Source: Thiomonas arsenitoxydans (lineage in GTDB: Bacteria; Pseudomonadota; Gammaproteobacteria; Burkholderiales; Burkholderiaceae_C). From it: a stretch of 64,000 nt of DNA. The stretch spans positions 1,798,001 through 1,862,000 of the forward strand of contig NC_014145.1 of assembly GCF_000253115.1 (NCBI RefSeq), written 5' to 3'. The position numbers and the translations under genes are program-made. The notes beneath the pieces were generated by a model, which ran no database searches, was not told the origin of the DNA, and was given only the letters and a program-made list of their open reading frames with translations. Shown in pieces: positions 17,496 to 25,220 of the stretch; position 1 is the first letter of the stretch, and every line of letters begins with the position of its first letter.

Positions 17496-18746
17496 ATGGC
17501 AACAACGATCTCGCACCCGGATACCCCCAAACCCCCGCTGCCTAGGGCCAGCCGCTGGCGTGTGCTCAAGGCCAAGGTGAGCACGGCGACGCGGCGGCTG
17601 CTGAGCAAGCTGGGGCAAAACGGGCCACAGTGGCTGATCGCCTTTCTGGCGCTGGCAACAGGCGTGGTGCAGATCAGCCCGCAATTCGTGCAGATGCGCC
17701 AAGCCGTGCTCGACATCCTGGCGCAGGGCGCCGACGGCATCTCAGGTCTGGCCGATCTGGCCGCGTTTCCGCATGTGATCATTGGCATCGGGCTCATTCT
17801 CATGGTGCCGGGGTTGCTGCTGCGGGCACGGGTGGCCTGGGTGCTCGGGGTGCTGCTCAGCGCCCTGTCGGCCGGGCTGGCACTGTGGGCCGCTCATGGT
17901 GGAATCAACGCCACCGTTGCGCTCTCGGGCCTGTTGCTGCTGGCGCTGCTGCTTTACACCAGCCGCTTTGCCCGCAGCAGCCTGGCCGCCAGCTCACTAT
18001 TTGCCCTGCTGGGCGTGGGCAGCTTGCTGATCTACGGCACGCTGGGCAGCCTGTGGTTCGGCGCGGGATACACGCCGCCGATTCACAGCCTGCCCACGGC
18101 GTTTTATTACACCATCGAGACCATGTCCACGGTCGGCTATGGCGACATCGTGCCGCACACAGTGCAGGCGCGAATGTTCACCGTATCGATGATCGTGATG
18201 GGCATTTCGGTGTTTGCCACCACGCTGTCGGTCGTGATCGGGCCGCTGATCGGGGGCAGTCTCAAACGGACTCTGGAGGGAAAAATGCAACGCGAACAGC
18301 GCAAGAACCATTACGTCATCATCGGCGCGTCGAGCCTGGCTTATGCCATGTGGAAGGAGCTGAGCAGCCGGGGCGTGCCGGTCACCATCATCGCTCCCAG
18401 CGGCCACCCCTCGCCGTTTCCCGAAACCGCCGACGTTATCACCGCCGACGCCACGCGCAGCGAAACGCTCGAACTCGCCGGTGTGCCCAAGGCCAAGGCC
18501 GTGCTCACCCTGCGCGACGACGATGCCGAAAACGCCTTCGCCGTGCTCGCGGTGAAGGAATTGGCCCCGGGCGTGAAGACCATCGCCGGGGTCAACGACG
18601 TGCGGCACGTCAACAAAATCCGGCGGGTGCAACCCGACGTGCTGTTCGCCCCGCAGCTCCTCGGCAGCCAGTTGCTCGCGCGCGATCTGTTCGACGAGCC
18701 CATCGACAACAGCACCGTTCACAAACTGTTGTTTCCAGAGACTTGA
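17496..18746 (+). CDS. Voltage-gated K+ channel with RCK/TrkA-N domain
   Basis: This 416-residue inner-membrane protein has several hydrophobic helices, then a pore loop with the K+ selectivity filter TVGYGD (about residues 212-217). The C-terminal Rossmann RCK/TrkA-N domain begins near HYVIIGASSLA and includes VITADATRSETLELAGV. The layout is that of Kch-type two-domain channels, which gate in response to voltage or nucleotides. The open frame extends upstream into btuD, but the ATG at 17496 gives a sensible cytoplasmic N-terminus. It ends just before a bidirectional terminator. Confidence 0.88.
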   Translation: MATTISHPDTPKPPLPRASRWRVLKAKVSTATRRLLSKLGQNGPQWLIAFLALATGVVQISPQFVQMRQAVLDILAQGADGISGLADLAAFPHVIIGIGLILMVPGLLLRARVAWVLGVLLSALSAGLALWAAHGGINATVALSGLLLLALLLYTSRFARSSLAASSLFALLGVGSLLIYGTLGSLWFGAGYTPPIHSLPTAFYYTIETMSTVGYGDIVPHTVQARMFTVSMIVMGISVFATTLSVVIGPLIGGSLKRTLEGKMQREQRKNHYVIIGASSLAYAMWKELSSRGVPVTIIAPSGHPSPFPETADVITADATRSETLELAGVPKAKAVLTLRDDDAENAFAVLAVKELAPGVKTIAGVNDVRHVNKIRRVQPDVLFAPQLLGSQLLARDLFDEPIDNSTVHKLLFPET

Positions 18747-18771
18747 GGCATGAGCTGAACAAGCCATGAAA

Positions 18772-18793
18772 AACGCCCGCAGATGCGGGCGTT
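18772..18793. terminator. Bidirectional terminator between K+ channel and PPIase genes
   Basis: The stem AACGCCCGC / GCGGGCGTT is closed by the loop AGAT, flanked by A-rich sequence on the left and TTTT on the right. It can stop transcription from both convergent genes. Confidence 0.9.
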
Positions 18794-18815
18794 TTGTTGC
18801 AGGGCCGAAGCCGGA

Positions 18816-19604
18816 TCACTCGGTAATCTTGGCTTTGGCGCGCAGTTCGTCCTGATACTTGGTGACTTCCTGGCGCTGCAGTTCGGCCTGGATTTGCGGC
18901 TTGAGTTGATCGAGCGTCGGGGCCTTGGCCGGGCGGGTGGCGTCGAGCTTGATCACATGCCAGCCGAACTGGCTCTGCACCGGCGTCTGGGTGTACTGGC
19001 CGGGCTTGAGGGCTTCAAGCGCCTTGGCGAACGGCGGCACATAGTTGTTGGGGGTGGACCAACCCAGATCGCCGCCATTGGCTGCGCTGCCGGTGTCCTT
19101 GGAGTATTTCTTCGCCAGCTCGGAGAACTTGGCGCCCTTTTTCAGCTGGGCGATGATGTCCTGAGCTTCTTTTTCGCTCGGCACCAGGATGTGCTGCGCC
19201 TTGTATTCGGTGGAGCCGAAGCTCTTGACGAATTTGTCGTATTCGGCCTTGATCTGGGCATCGGTGATGGGATGCTTTTGCAGATAGGCGTTGAACAGCG
19301 CGCGGATGAGGATGTTCTGACGCGCGATGCGAATCTCGTCTTGCACTGCGGTTTCTTTGTCCAGGCCGAGCTTGTCGGCTTCCTGCACCATCACTTCACG
19401 GCTGATCAGCTCGTTTTTCACCATCTCTTTGAGTTGGGGCGTGACGGCCTGGCCCTGTTGCTTGGCCATGCTGTTGGCGACGGAGTCGGCCAGGGACTGC
19501 GGAATGGGTTTGCCATTCACAGTGGCGATGTTCTGTGCCCAGACGGGGGCGGCAAACGCGCAGCTCAATGCGGCAACGGCCAGAATGCGGGAGAGTTTCA
19601 ACAT
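18816..19604 (-). CDS. Periplasmic parvulin-type peptidyl-prolyl isomerase
   Basis: This 262-residue folding catalyst has a signal peptide ending near APVWAQ. A SurA-like N-terminal helical region follows, then a single parvulin domain (about residues 135-225) with YKAQHILV, GAKFSELAKKYSKD, NGGDLGW and the closing SQFGWHVIKLD. It should isomerise prolyl bonds of outer-membrane proteins in the periplasm. The ATG at 19604 was chosen because it starts the signal peptide; the longer frame upstream lacks one. It lies downstream of bolA and yciB on the same strand. Confidence 0.92.
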   Translation of the reverse strand: MLKLSRILAVAALSCAFAAPVWAQNIATVNGKPIPQSLADSVANSMAKQQGQAVTPQLKEMVKNELISREVMVQEADKLGLDKETAVQDEIRIARQNILIRALFNAYLQKHPITDAQIKAEYDKFVKSFGSTEYKAQHILVPSEKEAQDIIAQLKKGAKFSELAKKYSKDTGSAANGGDLGWSTPNNYVPPFAKALEALKPGQYTQTPVQSQFGWHVIKLDATRPAKAPTLDQLKPQIQAELQRQEVTKYQDELRAKAKITE

Positions 19605-19656
19605 GAAGTCATCCAGAAGGGGAGGGAACAAACGACCAGGGCGCACGGTCAAGTTT

Positions 19657-19953
19657 TCAGTGTGCGCTGACCTCGGGAGGGTCTCCGGGGGCCTGGCAAT
19701 CGAGCACCAACGCATGAATCTCATGGTGCATCATCGAAGCCAAGGCATCATACACGAGGCGGTGTCGCGCGAGACGCGAGGCGCCAGCGAAACGCGCGCT
19801 GACGATGCGCACGCGGAAATGGCTGCCCATCGCATCGAATCCGCCATGCCCGGCGTGAGCGGCAGAGTCGTCGGTCACCTGCAGTGTTTCGGGCTTGAAC
19901 GCCTGCTGCAACAGGGCCTCGATGCGATCTCGGCGGGAAATCGGCCCGGACAT
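19657..19953 (-). CDS. bolA: BolA family protein
   Basis: This small protein of 98 residues has the BolA fold signature: RIEALLQQAFKPETLQVTDDSAAHAGH, then GSHFRVRIVSARFAGASRLARHRLVYDAL. BolA proteins work with monothiol glutaredoxins in iron-sulfur and iron signalling; the conserved His of RHRLVY is the likely cluster ligand. The ATG at 19953 shares one base with the yciB stop (TGATG). The bolA/yciB/parvulin order is common in Burkholderiales. Confidence 0.9.
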   Translation of the reverse strand: MSGPISRRDRIEALLQQAFKPETLQVTDDSAAHAGHGGFDAMGSHFRVRIVSARFAGASRLARHRLVYDALASMMHHEIHALVLDCQAPGDPPEVSAH

Positions 19954-20495
19954 CAAGCGTTCTCGTCCAGCTTCATATGTTTGGCCAGCAGCAGCGACTG
20001 CCCGAGCACGAACACCAGCGTCAGCGCCAGACTACCGAACAGCTTGAAGTCCACCCAGAGGTTGGTGGAGAAGTTGTAGGCGATCACGATGTTGAGCACG
20101 CCCATCAGCGCGAAAAAAACCACCCACGACCAGTTGACGCGGTTCCAGATCGGATCGGGGAGTTGCATCTGCTTGCCCATGAGGGCGCGCATCAGGTTCT
20201 TGCCCTGAAACACTTGCGTCCCGGCGAGGATAAGGGCAAACAGCCAGTACAGCACGGTGGGTTTCCACTTGATGAAGGTGTCGTTGTGGAACAGCAAGGT
20301 CGCGCCGCCGAAGACGACGACCACGGCCAGACTCATCCACAGCATCGGCTCGACCTTACGGTGCTTGAACCAGACCCAGCCAATTTGCGCAAAGGTCGCG
20401 GCGATGGTCACCGCCGTGGCGGCGTAAATGCCCGCCACCTTGAATACGATGAAAAACAGGATGATGGGGAAGAAATCAAAAATCAGTTTAGGCAT
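19953..20495 (-). CDS. yciB: Inner-membrane septation protein YciB
   Basis: This 180-residue integral membrane protein has five or six helices and the YciB/IspZ marks: MPKLIFDFFPIILFFIVFK at the start, FHNDTFIKWKPTVLYWLFA and WNRVNWSWVVFFALMGVLN. YciB helps to maintain the envelope and division apparatus in the inner membrane. The gene shares one base with bolA and is probably transcribed with it. Confidence 0.93.
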   Translation of the reverse strand: MPKLIFDFFPIILFFIVFKVAGIYAATAVTIAATFAQIGWVWFKHRKVEPMLWMSLAVVVVFGGATLLFHNDTFIKWKPTVLYWLFALILAGTQVFQGKNLMRALMGKQMQLPDPIWNRVNWSWVVFFALMGVLNIVIAYNFSTNLWVDFKLFGSLALTLVFVLGQSLLLAKHMKLDENA

Positions 20496-20684
20496 ATGAA
20501 AAATAAAAAATAGATTTTTTGGGCCGCAGAAAATTGCCTCAAAGATTGAATGGGTTGCTGGCGCCGGCGGAATAGCAATTGGTCGATGGTATCGGCTTAC
20601 CGAAGGTACTCCTACCTGCGTCCCTACACCTGGCGGTGGCCGCTCCCATCATCTGGTTAGCGGGATTGTTGCCCGCGGTCCGGG

Positions 20685-20825
20685 TCATGAGGCGTTCTCC
20701 ATGTCAGCCTGGACCGGTAGTTTGCGGGCGGATGCGGCGATCTCGGCCCCCGCCCCGGCAAAGCGGCTGTCTTGTTCAGCGATGAGCACATGGCAGTTTT
20801 CAAGTTCGTGGTAAAGCGGGATCAG
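20685..20825 (-). pseudogene. Short unidentified coding remnant between yciB and the beta-CASP gene
   Basis: The 326 bases from 20496 to 20821 hold no recognisable complete gene. On the minus strand one frame reads through 47 codons from the end of the beta-CASP nuclease gene (CTG overlapping its stop) to a TGA at 20685. The peptide contains LYHELENCHVLIAEQDSRF and ends PVQADMENAS. It looks protein-like but has no normal start codon, and a further small frame overlaps its stop as ATGA. I read it as the tail of a lost gene; the family is unknown. The rest of the gap, 20496-20684, shows nothing. Confidence 0.3.
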
Positions 20826-22204
20826 AGATCGATCACATCGCCTTGTTTCGGGCGTTGTACCCGGGTGTTTTTGAGCAGCGCGGCAAACACGTCCATGCTG
20901 TCCGGATCGCCGTGAACCAGGATGGTCTGCTCGGGTTTGAGTGCTTGCTGCCAGGCGAGCAGTTCGCGCTGATCGGCGTGTGCCGAGAAACCGTTGATGG
21001 TGTAGAGCCGCGCGTGCACCGGAATCTCTTCACCAAACAGCTTGACCTTCTTGGCGCCATCGATCAGCAGCCGCGCGAGGGTGCCGCGCGCGGCGTATCC
21101 GACAAACACCACACTCGACTCGTGCCGCCCCAGGTTGTGACGCAGGTGATGCCGCACCCGCCCGCCGGTGGCCATGCCCGAGCCGGCCATGATGACCGCG
21201 CCGCCCACCAGACGGTTGAGGGCGATGGAATCGGCGGCTTCGCGGGTGAAGCGCAGCCCCGGCAAGGAAAACGGGTCGCTGCCTGCGCGAAACAAAGCGT
21301 CAATGGCGTTGCCGTAGCACTCGGGGTGGTGGCGAAAGATTTCGGTGGCGGAAATCGCCATCGGGGAATCGAGAAAGACCGGCAAGGTGCGAGGCAGTTT
21401 GCCCGCCTCGAGGCCTTCGCGCAGGTAAAAGAGAATCTCCTGCGCGCGCTCGAGTGCAAATGTCGGAATGACGACATTTCCCCCGCGCTTGAGGGTCTCG
21501 CTGATGGCCGCGAATAACTCGGCGATCGAGGGCTCGATGGGTTTGTGCAAACGGTCGCCGTAGGTCGTCTCCATCACCACCGAGTCGGCGCGGGGCGGCA
21601 GTTGCGGGTCGCGCAGCACGGCGTGGCCGCCATTGCCCAGGTCGCCAGAAAAAATCACCGAGCGGTGCGCCCCCGATGCGGTCTGTTCAATGCGGATGCT
21701 GGCTGAGCCCAGAATGTGTCCGGCATCGAAAAAGGTGGCGCTCAGGCCCGGTGCGAGCTCCAGCGTCTGCCCATAGACCGCGGTGCGGCCGAAAAACTCC
21801 AGGGCATTGAGCGCATCGAGCGTGGTGTAGAGCGGCTGTGCCTGGGCGTCGCCGCGACGGTGGGCGTGACGCGTGTTGCGCTCGGCCTCCTCTTCCTGCA
21901 GATGGGCGGCGTCGAGTAGCACCACACGGGTGAGTTCACGCGTGGCTGCCGTGGTGATGATCTCGCCGCGAAACCCGCGCTTGACCAACAGCGGAATGCG
22001 GCCGCAGTGATCGAGGTGCGCATGGGTGAGCAGCAACAGGTCGATCGACTTGGGGTCGAAGCCGAAGTCCTCGGCGTTTTCCTCGTCGAGTTCATGGCTG
22101 CCCTGGAACATGCCGCAGTCGATGAGCACTCGTTTGCCCTGCGCATGCAGCAGATGGCAGGAGCCGGTGACATTGCGATCGGCGCCGTGGAAGGAGAGTT
22201 TCAT
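20822..22204 (-). CDS. MBL-fold beta-CASP ribonuclease / exonuclease
   Basis: This 460-residue metallo-beta-lactamase protein belongs to the CPSF73-like beta-CASP group (COG1236). The zinc motif HAHLDH lies at residues 61-66. Further ligands lie in DAGHILGS, SGDLG and the late SAHADQ, and the beta-CASP stretch is about residues 220-370 with DSPMAI. The likely activity is endo- or exonucleolytic RNA processing in the cytoplasm. The ATG at 22204 begins MKLSFHGADRNVTGSCH, the normal N-terminus; the frame runs further upstream without support. It follows the LOG gene by 2 bases. Confidence 0.9.
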   Translation of the reverse strand: MKLSFHGADRNVTGSCHLLHAQGKRVLIDCGMFQGSHELDEENAEDFGFDPKSIDLLLLTHAHLDHCGRIPLLVKRGFRGEIITTAATRELTRVVLLDAAHLQEEEAERNTRHAHRRGDAQAQPLYTTLDALNALEFFGRTAVYGQTLELAPGLSATFFDAGHILGSASIRIEQTASGAHRSVIFSGDLGNGGHAVLRDPQLPPRADSVVMETTYGDRLHKPIEPSIAELFAAISETLKRGGNVVIPTFALERAQEILFYLREGLEAGKLPRTLPVFLDSPMAISATEIFRHHPECYGNAIDALFRAGSDPFSLPGLRFTREAADSIALNRLVGGAVIMAGSGMATGGRVRHHLRHNLGRHESSVVFVGYAARGTLARLLIDGAKKVKLFGEEIPVHARLYTINGFSAHADQRELLAWQQALKPEQTILVHGDPDSMDVFAALLKNTRVQRPKQGDVIDL

Positions 22205-22206
22205 GG

Positions 22207-23166
22207 TTATTGTCCTTGTGGTGACTCGGTTGCGGAGCCTTCCAGCGGCGAGCCGTTGCGGGCATGCCAGGTGCAAATGCCCTCCCAGGCCTCCCGCGCG
22301 TCTTCGGCAAACCAGAACAGCCGGGCATCTTCTTCGTCGATGCTGCCGGCTTCGAGCAGAAAGTCGACGTTGAACACGCCGCGCCAGTACGACTCGCCGA
22401 TCAGCACGATGGGAATGGGGGCGGATTTGCGGGTCTGGATCAGCGTGAGTGCGCCGAACAGTTCATCGAGTGTGCCGAAGCCGCCCGGCAGCGCGACGAT
22501 GGCTGCGGCGCGCTGCATGAAGTGCAGCTTGCGCAGCGCGAAGTAATGAAACTGAAAACACAGCCCCGGCGTCAGGTAGGGGTTGGGGTATTGCTCGCGC
22601 GGCAGGGAGATGTTCAAACCCAGGGTTTCAGCCCCTGCCTCGAACGCGCCGCGATTGGCTGCCTCCATGCCGCCAGGGCCGCCGCCGGTCATCACCGCGA
22701 GCCCTGGAATCCGTGCCGCGCCGATCATCTGGCCGAGTTCGAAGCCGATTTGGTAATAGCGCGACAGCGCCATGCGGCGCTCGGCCAGACGCAGCGCCCG
22801 GGCGACGGCTGCGTCGTGCGGTTGCTCGGCAGCCTGATGCCGGGCTTGTTCGAACTCGCTTCGCGCCGTCTGCGGCTCGCGCAGCCGCGTGCTGCCGAAG
22901 ACCACGATGGTGCGAGTGATGCCGTGCGCCTGCAACGCCTGCTCGGCTTTCTCATAGTCGAGCTGCAATCGCAGGCCGCGGTGCGCGTCGGTATGGAGAA
23001 AGGCCACATCGCGGTCGGCCTCGACATACGATGGATGCTCCATGATGGCGCGCAGCCGGGCCTGCGCCTGTGCCTCTTCTTCGACCGGTTTGGGACGTTC
23101 CCAAGGCAGCGGTTGGGTACGCTTCGTTCGATGGGGCGGTTGCGGGATGCGGGTTGAATCACTCAT
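22207..23166 (-). CDS. LOG-family (TIGR00730-like) Rossmann-fold protein
   Basis: The 319-residue product has the lysine-decarboxylase-like LOG fold, with GGGPGGMEAAN (161-171) and PGGFGTLDE (227-235), the nucleotide-binding signature. Related enzymes are cytokinin-riboside monophosphate phosphoribohydrolases or PpnN-type nucleosidases. The N-terminal 90 residues are longer than in plant LOG proteins, as in the larger bacterial subgroup. The substrate is unknown. It is probably co-transcribed with the beta-CASP gene downstream. Confidence 0.87.
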   Translation of the reverse strand: MSDSTRIPQPPHRTKRTQPLPWERPKPVEEEAQAQARLRAIMEHPSYVEADRDVAFLHTDAHRGLRLQLDYEKAEQALQAHGITRTIVVFGSTRLREPQTARSEFEQARHQAAEQPHDAAVARALRLAERRMALSRYYQIGFELGQMIGAARIPGLAVMTGGGPGGMEAANRGAFEAGAETLGLNISLPREQYPNPYLTPGLCFQFHYFALRKLHFMQRAAAIVALPGGFGTLDELFGALTLIQTRKSAPIPIVLIGESYWRGVFNVDFLLEAGSIDEEDARLFWFAEDAREAWEGICTWHARNGSPLEGSATESPQGQ

Positions 23167-23351
23167 CGCTGGGCCACCTCGGCGCTGGGCTTGTCATCGG
23201 CCTGCTTGATGCGGCGCACGAAGGCAGCATCAGAATGACGTTGCTCAGCCCCATCTCCTCGCGCACCTGTTTCATCGCCAGACACTTCAGGTCAAAACCC
23301 TCGGCATGGGCCAGGTCTTCACCGAGGATGCGACGCAACTGTGATGCTTCG
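23163..23351 (-). pseudogene. Remnant of phosphoenolpyruvate synthase (ppsA)
   Basis: On the minus strand a frame encodes LKCLAMKQVREEMGLSNV followed by ILMLP. A shift of one base then gives FVRRIKQADDKPSAEVAQR and a stop. PEP synthases have a conserved segment of the form VREEMGLxNVxxMxPFVR in the C-terminal domain, so the piece looks like ppsA with a one-base deletion in the Pro codon. The rest of the roughly 790-residue enzyme is absent. Its stop overlaps the LOG-gene start (ATGA). Confidence 0.5.
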
Positions 23352-23380
23352 CGGGGTGAGCTGAGAAGCAGCCCCGCAAC

Positions 23381-23575
23381 TCACTTCTTGCGCATCGGGC
23401 AGGTGCGAATGCCGAGCACCATGTAGAGCGGACAAATGCCCACCGCCCCCGCGACCAAAGGCACAACGCCAATCCAGCCCCAGAGTCCAATCACATGGGT
23501 CAGCGTCAGGGCGATAAGCACCAGACCCACTATCACGCGCAAAGCGCGATCCAAGGTTCCTTCATTGACTGACAT
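23381..23575 (-). CDS. Small DUF2892 membrane protein
   Basis: The 64-residue protein starts MSVNEGTLDRALRVIVG and has two hydrophobic stretches separated by a short turn, then CPLYMVLGIRTCPMRKK. This is the DUF2892 (YgaP-type inner-membrane) pattern, with two Cys residues about eight positions apart at the end. The role is unknown; relatives often occur with rhodanese or stress genes. The frame continues upstream to 23650, but the ATG at 23575 matches the family start. Confidence 0.8.
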   Translation of the reverse strand: MSVNEGTLDRALRVIVGLVLIALTLTHVIGLWGWIGVVPLVAGAVGICPLYMVLGIRTCPMRKK

Positions 23576-23752
23576 GAGTGTGTTTCTCCAGTTGTGTTCA
23601 GCGATTACGCCAAACTGATCGACTTTGACTCTAGCAGCATCCTGATACATCAGGGCTTATCGGAAATCCGTACGCTGTGCATGCATGCTGGAGCATGCTG
23701 CAGAGCATGACAGGTATTGCGCCCCGACTTTTTCATCACTCCACGTTTTCCC

Positions 23753-24769
23753 ATGACTGTAGACGACCTCAAAACCCAATTTCGCCAGCAATCCCAGGCC
23801 GCGCTTAGCCTGAACATCGCTTACATCGGCGTCGTCAATGGCCTCTTCAGCACGCTGCATCGCCTGGGCACGGCGTCTGCCGCCACCTTGGCCGATGCGG
23901 CCGGGCTGGATTCTGCCTATGTGCTGCGCTGGTGCGACGCCGCCTACGCCTTCGGTTATCTGGAGTCGCAGGGCGACGTCTTCCGTCTTACGACGACAGG
24001 CGAAGCCATGCGCCCCGATGCGCCGGGCACGCTTATGCCGATGGCCGTGCAATCCGTCCTGTCGGCGCACATGGCCGAGCGCGCGGCAGGACTGATGCGC
24101 ACTGGGGAACGCCCGGGCGAGCAGGTTTTGGCCGAGCGCGACACCGTGTTGCCCTGGTTCGGGCCGATGCTAGAGGCGAATTTCGCCTCGATGTTCGAAC
24201 AAACGATTTGTCCGGCAGTACCCGCTTTCGCCGATGTGGACGCCCGCGGAGGTCTTGCCGTCGACCTGGGCTGCGGCAATGGCTGGTATTTGCGTGCACT
24301 GGCGCGGCGTTGTGGCAAGCTGCGGGGGTTGGGCATCGACGGTTTCCAGGAGAACATCGCCCAAGCCGAAGACATTGCGCGGCAGCAGGGCTTGGCCGAC
24401 AGGCTGCGTTTCATCCAGGGTGACATCCACGCGCTCACGCTGGAAGAACCTGCCGACCTGATTGCGATGAACCGCGCCCTGCATCATGTATGGGAGAAAG
24501 ACACCCACACGCTGTTCACCTGGCTGCACGGCAATCTCAAGCCGGGCGGTTATGTGGTGATCTGGGAACCGGCCTGGCCGGCAGACCGCACCGCCCTGCG
24601 CGAACCCAGCCGTAAGGGGTTGGCGTTTCAGAATCTCAGCGAACATGTGCAGGGCAACCATTTTCTGCGGCCGGACGAAATCCAGGCGGCTTTTGCCCAG
24701 GCGGGTCTGCAGTCGCAGGTGCACCTCTTCGCACAGGGCAACGAGGCCGTGATCGTCGCACAGAGATAA
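23753..24769 (+). CDS. Class I SAM-dependent methyltransferase with winged-helix N-terminus
   Basis: The 338-residue protein begins with a helical winged-helix-like region of about 100 residues (LADAAGLDSAYVLRWCDAA, FRLTTTGEAM), as in O-methyltransferase-type dimerisation domains. The SAM-binding motif VDLGCGNG is at 170-177, and DLIAMNRALHHV and GGYVVIWEP follow as later Rossmann motifs. The substrate cannot be told. The ATG at 23753 is preferred over a TTG at 23717. Confidence 0.82.
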   Translation: MTVDDLKTQFRQQSQAALSLNIAYIGVVNGLFSTLHRLGTASAATLADAAGLDSAYVLRWCDAAYAFGYLESQGDVFRLTTTGEAMRPDAPGTLMPMAVQSVLSAHMAERAAGLMRTGERPGEQVLAERDTVLPWFGPMLEANFASMFEQTICPAVPAFADVDARGGLAVDLGCGNGWYLRALARRCGKLRGLGIDGFQENIAQAEDIARQQGLADRLRFIQGDIHALTLEEPADLIAMNRALHHVWEKDTHTLFTWLHGNLKPGGYVVIWEPAWPADRTALREPSRKGLAFQNLSEHVQGNHFLRPDEIQAAFAQAGLQSQVHLFAQGNEAVIVAQR

Positions 24770-24914
24770 AGCCGTAGCGAACCTGCGGCGTTGATCCTTT
24801 GCTCGCCGGCCCAGCCGCGAGGGCTCTCAAGTTGAACGGTTGGTGCGAGCCGCGGCCAATGCTCGCCTCGGCCGAGATGAGGACGTCGGCGCGGCGGTTT
24901 TGTGCGTCAGCAAG

Positions 24915-25154
24915 CACGTCGGCACGCCTGGCCTGTGCTGATCGGGCTGATTGGGGCCGCTGATCCTGGAGTTTGCTCCGCATGACATCGGCTGGCCGTT
25001 GCCGGTGATCCGCGGTATGGCATTCTCGGCGCCGCTTACCATGTTCACAAGTCGCATCGCCCCGGCGCACTGGCTGCGGCGGCTTCGGTTGCTGCTGACC
25101 CCGGAAGAGACCGATCCGCCAGCAAGCTCGCCGTACTGCAGACCCCGCCCCTGA
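24915..25154 (+). pseudogene. C-terminal remnant of glucan glucosyltransferase opgH
   Basis: The 451 bases between the methyltransferase and opgD hold a broken OpgH tail. One frame gives RRHAWPVLIGLIGA. After a frameshift near 24960 the other frame gives EFAPHDIGWPLPVIRGMAF, then SAPLTMFTSRI, then RLLLTPEETDPPASS and a stop at 25154. OpgH proteins end in exactly this pattern: a last membrane helix, a TSR motif, and LFLTPEE. Nothing upstream of 24915 back to 24770 is recognisable. An intact but short opgH lies on the opposite strand at 26882. Confidence 0.6.
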
Positions 25155-25220
25155 AGGGCGCCATCGCTGCACACCGATGGCGCAGGCCGATCCCCTGGCG
25201 CAAGAACTGAGGACACATTG

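Noticed and set aside
20579..20785. Hydrophobic 68-codon plus-strand frame in the gap after yciB
   Set aside because: No ribosome-binding site, no family resemblance, and it is antisense to the more protein-like minus-strand remnant.
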